The notes under the pieces are model-generated. The model had not been told where the DNA came from. It ran no database searches and worked only from the letters and a program-made list of their open reading frames with translations. The translations under genes were made by a program, and so were the position numbers. From Clostridiales bacterium (GTDB lineage: Bacteria > Bacillota > Peptococcia > DRI-13 > UBA5745), in the NCBI GenBank assembly GCA_009782505.1, contig WRIW01000014.1:1-40747 (forward strand): 40,747 nt of DNA, given 5' to 3'. Positions 17,979 to 27,800 of this stretch are shown here, in pieces. Every line of letters starts with the position of its first letter. Positions within the stretch are counted from its first letter, which is position 1.

Positions 17979-19184
17979 CGTTTCCACCTCCTTCTGACTT
18001 GTCTTTTTCGTCGCTTGCCTTGCCAGAAACGAAAAATCCTGCGTCACTTGCTTGTCTGTTTCGCTTTTGGCTACGCCCGATTGTCCGTTTTCTTCGTTTT
18101 CGTAAAACCTGCCGTCCAGTACCGCCCGGACTTCGAGCCATAAATACTTGATCACGCTTAGATCCGGCGTGAGCATAGCTCTTGAAGACGAACGTGTGTT
18201 CTTCGGCGATAATACCACCGGTTCGCTTGGGGACGCCAGATCCGGGAATGCGAGGAATAAGCGATATATGTTCTTCAGCTCTCCCTTGCCCCTGATCTTG
18301 TCCAGCTCTTCGTTAACGCGCAGGAGCAGGTTTTCCTGATACTCCCGCCTTGCCGCGTCCCTGCGCTCGGCGGCGTCGGCGATCTCTTCCTTCATGGCGT
18401 GTAAAGCATCCCGCAGCTCATCGTTGGCGCGCCGGATCTTGTCTTCCGACTGGCCGCCGCCGCCCGGCTCCGAGAGCCCGGCCCGGGCTTCGTCCATACT
18501 ACGCCGCCATTCCTGCTGCATCCGGCCCTTGCCGGTCTCATAGTCCCAAAACTTCAGCTCGTATTCTTCCTGCCTGTGCCGGAGCTTCTGGTAGAGAGTG
18601 AGCGCCCAAGTCTCCAGCTCGCTCATGAGCTTTCGCAGGCTGGCGGCCCTCCTGACCGAAGCTATGGCGTCGGCGGCCAGCAGTACGAGAAACAGCCCCG
18701 CGGCGAGCGCCCGCACCGGCTCGGGGAGCCGTGCCAGCCATAGCAGCAATACCGGATGGGCGAAGAGTACAAGGAGGAGGCTGAGAGGGAGCAGATAAAG
18801 GATACGCGTCAGGTACACCCGGCTGCCAAAACTAAGCCTCTTTGCGGAATGATCCCGCCATTTCATCTTGAAAGCCGCTTCCAGGCCCCATCCGGCAAGA
18901 TACTCCAGCAGAATCAGAATCACAAGGAGCGGTAAAGCCGCCGCCAGGGGGCCCCCGGCGTCCAGCCATGGCAGAAACTGCCGATACAAAGATCGGGCGT
19001 ATGGGGGGGCATTGACCAGCAGGATAGCGCCAAACCCGTATATGGGGATCCATGGCCCGTGAAAGAAACCCCTGTTGACCCATCGGCCCGTTTTTAAACG
19101 CGCATATACGTCTTCGGCTATCCAAGCGGAAAAAGAGTATACCGTGAAATAAAGCAAGCCCGTGACGAATCCTCCGCTGGACAC
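17820..19184 (-). CDS. CmpB-like membrane protein fused in frame to rubredoxin
   Basis: The reading frame encodes 454 residues in three parts. Residues 1 to about 200 are a CmpB-type membrane domain (putative ABC transporter type IV family): [15 protein letters not shown], the highly typical [17 protein letters not shown], and about five membrane helices. Residues about 205-310 are a charged, probably coiled-coil region. Residues about 365-402 are encoded by a dispersed repeat, and the last 52 residues are a complete rubredoxin. The start is GTG at 19184 with ACGGAGTG upstream. There is no stop codon between the membrane gene and rubredoxin. A strong internal ribosome binding site also lies before the rubredoxin ATG, so the ancestral state was most likely two genes. 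Whether the fusion protein is made is not known. Confidence 0.7.
   Translation of the reverse strand: MSSGGFVTGLLYFTVYSFSAWIAEDVYARLKTGRWVNRGFFHGPWIPIYGFGAILLVNAPPYARSLYRQFLPWLDAGGPLAAALPLLVILILLEYLAGWGLEAAFKMKWRDHSAKRLSFGSRVYLTRILYLLPLSLLLVLFAHPVLLLWLARLPEPVRALAAGLFLVLLAADAIASVRRAASLRKLMSELETWALTLYQKLRHRQEEYELKFWDYETGKGRMQQEWRRSMDEARAGLSEPGGGGQSEDKIRRANDELRDALHAMKEEIADAAERRDAARREYQENLLLRVNEELDKIRGKGELKNIYRLFLAFPDLASPSEPVVLSPKNTRSSSRAMLTPDLSVIKYLWLEVRAVLDGRFYENEENGQSGVAKSETDKQVTQDFSFLARQATKKTSQKEVETMKYVCSACGFSYDPAEGDPENNIAPGTAFEALPDDWACPLCGVGKDGFEARE
17994..18074 (-). repeat. dispersed repeat, copy C (internally shortened)
   Basis: On the minus strand this shares GGATTTTTCG, TCTGGCAAG, CAAGCGACG and GACAAGTCAG, in the same order, with the copy at 23281-23428, but lacks the central hairpin section. 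It is translated as part of the CmpB-rubredoxin frame, and its right end lies just before the rubredoxin ribosome binding site. Confidence 0.75.
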
Positions 19185-19208
19185 AGAATCACTCCGTTTC
19201 TACATATA

Positions 19209-19237
19209 AGTATACTATTATATGAATTCCGGCGCAA
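19209..19237 (-). promoter_or_regulatory. promoter for the CmpB-rubredoxin/permease unit
   Basis: On the minus strand TTGCGC (19237-19232) and TATACT (19214-19209) are 17 bases apart, ending about 24 bases before the GTG start. An overlapping TATAAT just upstream is a possible alternative -10 but lacks a -35. Confidence 0.5.
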
Positions 19238-19260
19238 GGAATTCATCTTCATTTTATTAT

Positions 19261-19288
19261 TTGCATTTCCCCGCCAATATGTTATCCT
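19261..19288 (+). promoter_or_regulatory. extended -10 promoter for the beta-CASP hydrolase operon
   Basis: TTGCAT (19261-19266) and TATCCT (19283-19288) are 16 bases apart with a TGT extension before the -10 box. It lies 36 bases before the ATG at 19325 and is divergent from the CmpB gene promoter. Confidence 0.5.
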
Positions 19289-19324
19289 GTTTATATTGAG
19301 TAGCCACGGCGAAAGGGGATTCTT

Positions 19325-20926
19325 ATGCGCATACGCTTTTTGGGGGCGGCACAGACCGTTACCGGTTCCTGCTATATGGTGGATACGGAGAAAAGCCGTT
19401 TCCTGGTAGACTGCGGCATGTACCAGGGCAGCAAGGCGCTGAAAGAAAACAACTACGCGCCCTTTGGCTTCGCCGTCAAGGATATCGACTTCGTCCTGAT
19501 CACCCATGCCCATGTGGATCACTGCGGGCTGCTCCCTAAGCTGTATAAGCAAGGGTTCGTAGGAGCCAGCTACGCGTCGGCGCCGACCCAGCAGTTATGC
19601 GGCGTGGTGCTGCCGGACAGCGGGTATATCCAGGAGAACGAGATCGAGAGGAAAAACCGCAAGCTTGCCCGCAACGGCCAGCCTGCCCTGGAGCCTATCT
19701 ATACCGCCCAGGACGCCAGGGAATGCCTGAAATACATCCGGAGCGCGCCTTTTGACGAAACGGTCCAGATCAGCGACGATGTGAAGGTCGTATTCCGCCA
19801 GGCAGGGCATATATTGGGCGCGGCCATGATCGAGGTGTTCGTCTGGGAAAACGGAAAGGAGACGAAAATCGTCTTCAGCGGGGACATCGGCAACGTCCAT
19901 CAGGCCATCGTCAAGGATCCGGCCGTCATCGGCTCCGCGGACTATGTGGTCATGGAATCTACTTACGGAAACCGGCTGCACCTGGATTTTGACGACAGGG
20001 TGGGCCTCTTAGCCAAAGCGGTCACCGACATGCTGCGTAAGGGCGGCAATCTGGTCATACCATCCTTCGCCGTGGAGCGGACCCAGGATATGATCTATAC
20101 CTTAAAAATACTGATGGACGACGGAGTGATCCCAAGGTCGGAGATATATATCGACAGCCCAATGGCTGTGGAAGCGACCAAGATATTTATGGAGCATCCG
20201 GAGTGTTTTGACAGCGAAGCCATAGCGGAAATGGAAAACGACCGGGCAGCTAGCTTGTTTGAGGACAATAATATCCGATATGTCGAGACCATTCAGGAAT
20301 CCATGATGGTAAATAAAATCAAACGGGGGGCCATCATCCTGTCCGCCAGCGGCATGTGCGACGCCGGCCGGATCAAGCACCACCTGAAGCATAATCTGTG
20401 GCGGAAAGAATCCATTGTACTCTTTGTGGGATACCAGGCCGAAGGCACCCTGGGCCGCAGGATACTCGAGGGGGAGAAAAAGGTCAGGATACACGGGGAA
20501 GAGGTTTCCGTGGAAGCGGAGATCAGGGAGATATCCAGCTTCTCCGCCCATGCCGACCAGCACGGGCTGCTGCGCTGGCTTGAAGGGTTTGACCAGGCGC
20601 TGCCGAAGCAAGTGTTCCTGGTCCATGGCGAAACAGAATCCATCGGGGTGCTAAAGACAAAGATCGAGGACAATCTGGGGCTGCCCGTCACTGTGCCAGC
20701 CATGGGGGAAGAGTACGACTTGGATAGCATCAAGCCGGAGATGGTGAGGGTGATCAAAGTCCTGCCGGAAGAAATGGTGCTGAAAGCCGAGCTTCACGAC
20801 GCTTTCGACGTGATCCGCAAGCAGGTCAACGTCATAGCGGGCCGCCATGGGCAGAACCGGAAGACGCTGGAGATACTGCTGGCGAAGGTCAAGGACATCG
20901 AAACAGAACTGGCGGGCATGGATTGA
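19325..20926 (+). CDS. beta-CASP metallo-beta-lactamase fold RNA-processing hydrolase
   Basis: This family comprises zinc-dependent nucleases acting on RNA, related to CPSF73 and RNase J. The 533-residue protein has the N-terminal MBL fold (MRIRFLGAAQTVTGSCYMV) with the zinc motif HAHVDHCG near residues 60-67, later metal ligands in AGHILGA and FSGDIG, and a beta-CASP insertion with PSFAVERTQDMIY and SASGMCDAGRIKHHL. A C-terminal RMMBL segment has SFSAHADQHGLL. The start has GAAAGGGG upstream. It is followed by fakA after 39 bases, so cotranscription is likely. The exact substrate is unknown. It is too divergent in layout to be called RNase J. Confidence 0.9.
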   Translation: MRIRFLGAAQTVTGSCYMVDTEKSRFLVDCGMYQGSKALKENNYAPFGFAVKDIDFVLITHAHVDHCGLLPKLYKQGFVGASYASAPTQQLCGVVLPDSGYIQENEIERKNRKLARNGQPALEPIYTAQDARECLKYIRSAPFDETVQISDDVKVVFRQAGHILGAAMIEVFVWENGKETKIVFSGDIGNVHQAIVKDPAVIGSADYVVMESTYGNRLHLDFDDRVGLLAKAVTDMLRKGGNLVIPSFAVERTQDMIYTLKILMDDGVIPRSEIYIDSPMAVEATKIFMEHPECFDSEAIAEMENDRAASLFEDNNIRYVETIQESMMVNKIKRGAIILSASGMCDAGRIKHHLKHNLWRKESIVLFVGYQAEGTLGRRILEGEKKVRIHGEEVSVEAEIREISSFSAHADQHGLLRWLEGFDQALPKQVFLVHGETESIGVLKTKIEDNLGLPVTVPAMGEEYDLDSIKPEMVRVIKVLPEEMVLKAELHDAFDVIRKQVNVIAGRHGQNRKTLEILLAKVKDIETELAGMD

Positions 20927-20965
20927 GCGTTTCGCGCCCGTCACAGAGACCGAGGTGAATCCAAG

Positions 20966-22615
20966 TTGAATCCGACAAAGATAACCACTATCGACGGCAC
21001 TCAGCTGGCCGACATGATCAAGGGCGCCGGAAGATATCTGGAGTTCCGGAAAAACATCGTCGATGCTTTGAATGTGTTTCCCGTGCCCGACGGGGATACG
21101 GGGACGAACATGAGCCTTACCCTGCAGTCGGCGGCGCGCCACATCGACCAGGTGGAGGAAGCCGACAAAGGGCACTTCGGCGTCCGGGCGGAAGCCATGG
21201 CCCAGGGCGCTCTGCTTGGGGCCCGGGGCAACTCCGGGGTGATATCCTCCCAGATACTGTCCGGCTTCTCCGTCGTATGCCGGGAGGAAGCCGAGATCGG
21301 CGGCGAAAAGCTCATCGAGGCTCTTGACGCGGGAGTCAAGGCGGCGTATATGGCGGTGATGAAGCCGGTGAAGGGGACGATACTCACTGTCTCCGAAGCG
21401 GCGGTAGCCGGAGGCCGGAAGGTGCTGGAGGAAGGGGAAGACGATATCGCCGCCGTGCTGCGGGGGGCCATCGAAGAGGCGCTGAAGGCCCTGGAGCTGA
21501 CGCCGACTTTGCTGCCGATACTGAAGCAGGCGGGGGTAGTGGACGCCGGAGGGCAGGGCTTCCTGTTTATACTGGAAGCGTTCCTGGGCAGCCTCTTGGG
21601 CGAGCTGCCGGAAGACGACAGCCTGATCGCCGCGCCGGTGCTCAGCGATACGGACGACGTGGAGAACATGATGGTCGAGGACCAGCTCATGAACCCAGGG
21701 GAGATCACCTTTGGCTACTGTACGGAGTTTGTGATAAAAAATAAGGACAATACCATCGACCTGGACAAGATACGGGATTATCTGAATACTCTGGGCGATT
21801 GCGTACTGGTGGTGGGGAACCCCGGCGTCTGCAAGGTGCATGTGCATACCAATGAGCCCGGCAAGGCCCTGGATTATGTGACGCCCATGGGCAGCCTGCA
21901 TAAGATGAAGATCGACAACATGCGGGAAGAGATGGAGAAGAAGGAGCGGCAGGAAGCGAAGAAGATCGGCCTCATCGCCGTGGCCTGCGGATCCGGCATA
22001 GAAGAGGTCTTCAAGAGCCTCGGGGCGCACCGCATCATCACCGGCGGCCAGACCATGAACCCCAGCGCTCAGGACTTCCTGGACGCCATCGGCAGCCTGG
22101 CTGCCCGGGAGATCATCATACTGCCCAATAATGGCAATGTCATCCTGGCCGCCCAGCAGGCGGCGGGGCTCAGCAACGGCATCGTCCACGTAGCGCCTAC
22201 CCGCTCCATCCCCCAGGGCATAGGGGCGATATTGGCATTTAATGAGGACGACACCGGCGGTGAAAACACCCGCAGGATGACGGAAGCCGCCGGAGAGATC
22301 GTCACCCTGGAGGTCACATACGCGGTGAGGGATACGGTCTATGACGACCGGGAGATACGTCAGGGGCAGATACTGGGTATGGTGGACGGGAAGCTCGCCC
22401 TGACCGCTGACGACCTGCAGGAAGGGGCGCTTGGGCTCTTCGCCCAGGCTATAAAGCCCGAGCACGATCTAGTCACCATATACTACGGCGAGGATTCCAC
22501 CGGGGAAGACGCGGAAGCCCTGGGGGAGAAGATATCCGCCGAGTATGATTGGGTGGATATCGAGATACATGCCGGCGGGCAGCCGCTGTATTATTATTTA
22601 ATTTCACTGGAGTGA
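20966..22615 (+). CDS. fakA: fatty acid kinase catalytic subunit FakA (DAK2 domain, YloV family)
   Basis: FakA phosphorylates fatty acids bound to DegV/FakB proteins with ATP. The N-terminal DAK2/DhaL domain carries the metal and nucleotide motif VFPVPDGDTGTNMSLTL near residues 36-52, ARGNSGVISSQILSG near 88-102, and VDAGGQGFLFIL near 190. The middle domain has the conserved GYCTEFVIK, and the C-terminal part begins IGLIAVACGSGIEEVF. The length of 549 residues matches the family. The start is TTG with GAGGTG upstream. The typical Firmicutes neighbour recG is not visible. A partner, DegV, lies at 2468-3343. The assignment is strong. Confidence 0.93.
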   Translation: MNPTKITTIDGTQLADMIKGAGRYLEFRKNIVDALNVFPVPDGDTGTNMSLTLQSAARHIDQVEEADKGHFGVRAEAMAQGALLGARGNSGVISSQILSGFSVVCREEAEIGGEKLIEALDAGVKAAYMAVMKPVKGTILTVSEAAVAGGRKVLEEGEDDIAAVLRGAIEEALKALELTPTLLPILKQAGVVDAGGQGFLFILEAFLGSLLGELPEDDSLIAAPVLSDTDDVENMMVEDQLMNPGEITFGYCTEFVIKNKDNTIDLDKIRDYLNTLGDCVLVVGNPGVCKVHVHTNEPGKALDYVTPMGSLHKMKIDNMREEMEKKERQEAKKIGLIAVACGSGIEEVFKSLGAHRIITGGQTMNPSAQDFLDAIGSLAAREIIILPNNGNVILAAQQAAGLSNGIVHVAPTRSIPQGIGAILAFNEDDTGGENTRRMTEAAGEIVTLEVTYAVRDTVYDDREIRQGQILGMVDGKLALTADDLQEGALGLFAQAIKPEHDLVTIYYGEDSTGEDAEALGEKISAEYDWVDIEIHAGGQPLYYYLISLE

Positions 22616-22620
22616 CGTAA

Positions 22621-22717
22621 GGCAAGCGACGACAACGCGAGGGAGCATACTTCTGACGGTATGTGACCGAGCAGTTGGAGGAAGCGGCAGTCGCAAGAAG
22701 CGAAAAAGGCAAGTCAG
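22621..22717 (+). repeat. dispersed repeat, copy A
   Basis: Starts GGCAAGCGACGACA and ends AAAAAGGCAAGTCAG, directly touching the trmL start codon at 22718. The central hairpin is CATAC (22648-22652) with GTATG about nine bases later. It matches copy B at 23330-23428 over nearly its whole length. It fills the gap between fakA and trmL. Confidence 0.8.
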
Positions 22718-23185
22718 ATGTTTCATGTGGTTTTGTATATGCCTGAGATCCCCGGCAATACCGGAAATATCAGCCGCACCTGCGCGGTGACGGGTACCGC
22801 GCTGCACCTGATTAAACCTCTGGGCTTCTCCCTGGAGGATAAGTTCCTGAAGCGGGCCGGCCTGGACTATTGGGAGCTCCTGGACGTGAGGGTCCACGAA
22901 AGCCTGGAGGATTTCCTTAAGCTTCACGGCGGGGAGAAGCTCTGGCTGGTGGAGACCGCCGGGCAGAAGCGCTACGATGAAGCGCATTATCCTGAGGATT
23001 CTTTTTTTGTGTTTGGCAGGGAGACACTGGGCCTGCCTAAGGGGCTCGTAGAGAGCTACCCCGAGCATACTGTAAGAGTGCCTATGCTGCCGGAACGCAA
23101 AGCGCGCTCCCTGAATCTAAGCAATACGGCGGCCCTGGTGCTGTACGAGGCATTGCGGCAGAACGGTTTTCCGGGGCTGAGCTGA
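22718..23185 (+). CDS. trmL: tRNA (cytidine/uridine-34-2'-O)-methyltransferase
   Basis: TrmL is a SPOUT-class enzyme that methylates the ribose of the wobble base in certain tRNA-Leu species using S-adenosylmethionine. The 155-residue protein has the family start VVLYMPEIPGNTGNISRTCA, then LHLIKPLGFSL, FFVFGRETLGLPKGL near residues 91-105 and the knot motif RVPMLPERKARSLNLSNTAA. The length is typical. The ATG is immediately preceded by the dispersed repeat, so the only available ribosome binding site (AAAAAGG) is inside the repeat and is weak. It may depend on translation or transcription arriving from fakA, which ends 102 bases upstream. Confidence 0.93.
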   Translation: MFHVVLYMPEIPGNTGNISRTCAVTGTALHLIKPLGFSLEDKFLKRAGLDYWELLDVRVHESLEDFLKLHGGEKLWLVETAGQKRYDEAHYPEDSFFVFGRETLGLPKGLVESYPEHTVRVPMLPERKARSLNLSNTAALVLYEALRQNGFPGLS

Positions 23186-23239
23186 CACGGCGGGCATCGT
23201 GTTTCTCTGAGGGTGAAGGGTAAAATGAAATCCGCGTAT

Positions 23240-23262
23240 AAAAAAACCGCGTCGAAACGCGG
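23240..23262 (-). terminator. intrinsic terminator on the minus strand beyond tRNA-Arg
   Basis: On the minus strand CCGCGT, a TTCG loop and ACGCGG (23262-23247) are followed by seven T residues. It would end the tRNA-Arg transcript after it has passed through repeat copy B. A partly competing pairing with ATCCGCGT at 23230-23237 is possible. Confidence 0.7.
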
Positions 23263-23280
23263 ATGGGGGACGGCTCGCGC

Positions 23281-23428
23281 AGCCAGAACCAGGCTGGGGC
23301 AACATGTGACGAAGGATTTTTCGGCTCTGGCAAGACAAGCGACGACAGATGTGAGGGAGCGTACATCGGGTACGTGACCGAGTATATGGAGGAAGCGGGC
23401 GCAGCCAGAACCGAAAAAGACAAGTCAG
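23281..23428 (+). repeat. dispersed repeat, copy B (longest)
   Basis: The right part from about 23328 matches copy A, and the left part (AGCCAGAACC to TCTGGCAAG) matches copy C. The segment GCAGCCAGAACC appears twice, about 122 bases apart, which suggests a tandem unit. The hairpin is CGTAC and GTACG at about 23371-23385. It ends AAGTCAG two bases before the 3' end of tRNA-Arg. Confidence 0.8.
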
Positions 23429-23430
23429 AG

Positions 23431-23502
<72 letters not shown>

Positions 23503-23522
23503 ATAGGGGAAGCGACAGCGAG

Positions 23523-23551
23523 ATTGTATCATAAAAAAACATCGATGACAA
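23523..23551 (-). promoter_or_regulatory. promoter of tRNA-Arg
   Basis: On the minus strand TTGTCA (23551-23546) and TACAAT (23528-23523) are separated by 17 bases, about 20 bases before the tRNA 5' end. Confidence 0.8.
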
Positions 23552-23591
23552 GGGTAACGAAAACGCAACGGCACTAAAGGAGGAAACAGAC

Positions 23592-24872
23592 TTGACAAAC
23601 GCAAATAACGCCACAGCCGCCGGGCTTTCCTGGGTAAAGGATATGAAGCTGGCGCCTTCGGGGAAGGACAAGATCGACTGGGTCTGGCCGAACATGCCCG
23701 TCCTCAGGCGGATCGCGGAGGACTTCAAAAAGGATCAGCCCTTCGCCGGTATGAATATCCTCCTGTGCCTCCACCTTGAAGCGAAATCGGCTTGCCTGGG
23801 CCTTGCCATGCAAGCGGGGGGGGCCAGAGTGATCATGGCGGCTTCCAACCCACTGTCTACCCAGGACGACGTATGCGCGGCTATGGTAGAGGAGGGGCTG
23901 GTTGTCGTCGCCCGCCATGGGGCCAGCCCCCAAGAGTACGCCGACTGCCACCGAAAAGCGCTGGACATAGGTCCGCCGGATCTGTATGTGGACGACGGCA
24001 GCGACGTGACGACGCTGCTCCACCGGGAATACCCCCAATACCTCCCTCAAGTCATAGGGGGCTGCGAAGAGACCACTACGGGCATACAGCGGCTCCGGGC
24101 TATGGCCAAAGACGGCGCGCTGAAGATACCGGTATACGCGGTGAACGACGCGAAGATGAAGTATCTCTTTGACAACCGCTACGGCACGGGCCAGTCCGTG
24201 TGGGAAGCTATCATGAGCACCACGAACCTGGTGGTGGCGGGCAAGACCGTTGTCATCGCCGGTTACGGTTGGTGCGGCAAGGGCGTGGCCATGCGGGCGA
24301 AGGGGCTTGGGGCGGAAGTCGTCGTTACCGAGGTAGACCCGGTCAGGGCGCTGGAAGCCTGGATGGACGGATTTCGGGTGATGCCCATGGAGCAGGCGGC
24401 GCCACTGGGGGATTACTTCATCACCGTCACCGGGGTCAGCGGAGTCGTTCGCGGAGCCCATATGGCAAAGATGAAAGACGGGGCTATCCTGGCCAACGCC
24501 GGCCACTTCGACGTGGAGATCAGCGTCCCCGACCTGCAAGCTATCGGGGAAGGCCCAAGAAGGGTCAAACCAAACATCGACTTATACAAGACGAAAGACG
24601 GCAGGCGATTATACCTTCTGGGGGAAGGCAGGCTGGTGAACCTGGCCTGTGGCTACGGCCATCCGGCTGAGGTTATGGATACCTCTTTTGCCGTACAGGC
24701 ATTATCCCTGCTGGATATGAAGCAAAACAAGGGCAAGATGGCAAACGACGTGATACCCGTCCCGGCGGAGATCGACAGGCGTATCGCGGAAATCAAGCTG
24801 GCTGGCGCGGGGCTGGCCATCGACAGCTTGTCCGGGGAGCAGGAGAAGTACAGAGAAAGCTGGGTCGTGTGA
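23592..24872 (+). CDS. ahcY: adenosylhomocysteinase
   Basis: The enzyme splits S-adenosylhomocysteine into adenosine and homocysteine with bound NAD, relieving product inhibition of methyltransferases. The 426-residue protein shows LCLHLEAKSACL, the substrate-site segment NPLSTQDDVCAAM, GGCEETTTGIQRL near residue 155, VNDAKMKYLFDN, the NAD-binding GYGWCGKGVAMRAKGLGAEV near 220, and GHFDVEI near 300. The start is TTG with AAAGGAGG upstream. Its stop overlaps the dinG start. I found no SAH riboswitch in the 89-base upstream gap. The window also contains two predicted methyltransferases of the UroD/MtaA class, but no link is shown. Confidence 0.95.
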   Translation: MTNANNATAAGLSWVKDMKLAPSGKDKIDWVWPNMPVLRRIAEDFKKDQPFAGMNILLCLHLEAKSACLGLAMQAGGARVIMAASNPLSTQDDVCAAMVEEGLVVVARHGASPQEYADCHRKALDIGPPDLYVDDGSDVTTLLHREYPQYLPQVIGGCEETTTGIQRLRAMAKDGALKIPVYAVNDAKMKYLFDNRYGTGQSVWEAIMSTTNLVVAGKTVVIAGYGWCGKGVAMRAKGLGAEVVVTEVDPVRALEAWMDGFRVMPMEQAAPLGDYFITVTGVSGVVRGAHMAKMKDGAILANAGHFDVEISVPDLQAIGEGPRRVKPNIDLYKTKDGRRLYLLGEGRLVNLACGYGHPAEVMDTSFAVQALSLLDMKQNKGKMANDVIPVPAEIDRRIAEIKLAGAGLAIDSLSGEQEKYRESWVV

Positions 24873-27800
24873 TCGAAAGTTATACGCCATGGGTCTTCAT
24901 TGATCTGGAGACCACCGGGCTCAAACAGGATTCGGACAAAATCATCGAATTCGGTGTCGTGCGCCGTAATGGGGCGAACGAACGCGTCGTGTGGGGGCAG
25001 ATGGTCAATCCCGGCCAGACCCTGGACCCTTTCATCAGCAGGCTGACGGGTATAAGCGACGCCATGCTCGCGGACGCCCCCGATATAACTCAGGTTAAGG
25101 ACAAAGCGGCCGGGCTTCTGGAAGGCGCCGTGCTGGTGGCCCACAACGCCGCCTTCGACGTGAGCTTCCTGGAGCGGCAGATGGATATCCGCATAGCGCC
25201 TTCCCGGATCGTGGATACCATTGAGCTGGCAAAGATCGTCTACCCCGGGCTGCGCTCGTACAGCTTACGCAGCCTTGCCAGAAGCCTGGATATACCTATG
25301 CTGCCCAGCCACCGGGCCCAGGACGACGCCCTGACCCTGGAGCAGGTATTTATCCGGCTCATGATGAAAGCCGGGCGGTTTTCCCCGACGCTCCTGGAGC
25401 AGATATCCATGGCTCTGGGGGCGGAAAGCAGGGGGCTGGCTGAGCTCTTCGCCGGGTTGCTCCTGGGCAGGCAGCCGGATTGGCTCAGGAAAGCGGCGGC
25501 AGAGCAGGGGCTGGCGGATTCGGAAGACGAGATACTGCCTTTCGGCCATGGAGGCGCCCCTTCCTACCCGGAAGGCGGCTTTGCCGATGGTTCGGGGCTG
25601 GAAGAACATTTGTTCTCCGACCGGGACAGCAAGAAAGCCGAGCTAAGGGAGCAGGAATTAGCAAAGGAATTATGGCAGGGCGGGATGAGCGGGCTCATCA
25701 GCGAAGATGGGGCTTTGGCGCGGAAGATGGACAACTATCAGCATCGCGCCCAGCAGCTGGAAATGCTGGAAGCGGCAGCCAAAGCATTTAAAGAATCCCG
25801 TTACCTTATGGTCGAGGCGCCTACCGGCGTGGGAAAATCCCTGGCGTACCTCATCCCCGCCGTGTGCTGGGCTAAGGCCTTCAACCGCAAGGTAGTCGTG
25901 GCGACCCATACCATCGCCTTGCAGGAGCAGCTATACGGTAAAGAAATTACTATGATCAGGGAAGCCTTGCCGTTTTCCTTTCAATGCGTCATGCTGAAAG
26001 GCCGGGGAAACTATCTTTGCCTCGACCGCTGGCGGCAGGTGATCATGCAGGGGAGGGAACTGATATGGGGGGAGAGGATACTGCTGGCCAGGCTGGCGGT
26101 ATGGCTCTCGGAAGGCGCCAGGGGGGACATGGATTCCATCCAGCTCCTTGGCCCGGAGCGGGAATGGTTCAGCCAGATGGCGTCCTCCCGGGAGACCTGC
26201 ATGGGTAATCAGTGCCAATACTACCGGGAGTGCTTCTTCCAAAAGGCGCGTTTGGGGGCGAACTCAGCCCAGATCATTATTATCAACCATGCCTTGCTTT
26301 TGTCCGGGTCGCGCCTGGGCGAAGGGGTGCTGCCCAAGTCTTCCTATCTCATCGTAGACGAAGCCCACCATCTGGAAGAGGAGGGGACGCGGTACTATAC
26401 GGATACCTTTTCCCTGATGGAGTTTGAAAAAAAGATACAGAAACTCCATCGCCGCCGGGATGTGTTTGGCAGGCCGGGTTTCATCCAGTACCTGAAAGAC
26501 TACCGCCAGGCCGGCGTCGGAGCCATGGAAGCGCTGGAGCCACATTTGGTCAAGCTGGAGAAGCAGGTCAAAGCCGTTATGAAGAGGGTCAACGGCGTGC
26601 AGGCTGCCCTCCAGGGGACTTCTTTGCCCGAGACCTTCCGCGTCAAACCCGGTAAACCGAGAGGCGCCCATCTCGAAGGGATGCTGGCGAGCCTGGACAA
26701 CCTCCTGATCATGGCTATGGAATTGAACGGGATAATCGGCCATATCGCCTCGCTCCTTCAAGGGGGCGAGGGCGAGTGCTTTGAGGAAACCTGGCTGAAG
26801 CAGCAGTTGCAGCTCTTCCAGGAAGTGGAGGGGGACGTTCTCACCCTTGGGATTTTCCTACGGGGCATAGACGGAAGAGGCTTCGGGTTAGCCGAGGGCG
26901 CCCGGGACAGCGACGCCCGGGACAGCGACGCCCGGGACAGCGACGCCCGGGACAGCGACGCCCGGGACAGCGATTCCCGGGACGACGACGCGCATGATAG
27001 CGGCGCGGAAGAAGCCGCCCCCCTGCCGGATAGGGTCTACTGGATAAGCCGGGACGCCAGGCTGAGGGATATATCCCTATGCCTCACGCCGGTGGATATC
27101 GCCGCCTGCTTTCAGGAATACTTATTCGCGGATAAGGAATCCGTCGTTTTCACTTCGGCCACCCTGAGCGTCAACGAAGGCTTTGATTACTGCAGCCGGC
27201 AGCTGGGCATAGACCCGGAGCTGCTGGATACCAGGATACTGTCTTCACCCTTTGACCACAGCAGGCAGGTGCTTCTGCTCTCCGACAAGGATCTGCCCGA
27301 TCCGGCCAGGACTTCGGAAGCCGCCTACAACCTGGCCCTGGCCAAATCCCTGGAGACGCTCCTTGAGGCTTGCGGCGGCAGGTCAATGGTATTGTTTACT
27401 TCCCATAAGCAGCTCAAGGCGATGTTTGACGCGTTGCACCAGCCATTGAGCCTGCTGGGGCTGGAACTATTTGCCGACGGGCAGAACGGCAACCGCAGCT
27501 CCCTCCTCGACGAACTGCGCGCCAATGACAAAGCCGTGGTCTTCGGGGCAAACACCTTCTGGGAAGGGGTGGATCTGCCCGGTTCGTACCTGACCTCCCT
27601 GCTAATCGTAAGGCTGCCGTTTTCGCCGCCGGGGCAGCCCCTGGTGGAAGCCAGGACGGAGCTGCTGGAGGCGGAGGGCAAAGACCCCTTCAATCAGTAT
27701 AGCCTGCCTCAGGCCGTGCTGCGGTTCAAGCAGGGCTACGGCAGGCTGATACGCACGACTGAGGACTGGGGCGTAGTGGTCGTCATGGATAACAGGATCA

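Noticed and set aside
20651-22465. A 604-codon minus-strand open frame opposite fakA
   Set aside because: FakA on the plus strand is conserved over its whole length. The opposite frame is a codon-bias shadow typical of GC-rich genes.
23503-23591. SAH riboswitch before ahcY
   Set aside because: No matching structure was seen. The identifiable signals there form the tRNA-Arg promoter on the opposite strand.
26900-26974. CRISPR array
   Set aside because: The units are 15 bases with no spacers and stay in frame within dinG. They are coding tandem repeats.
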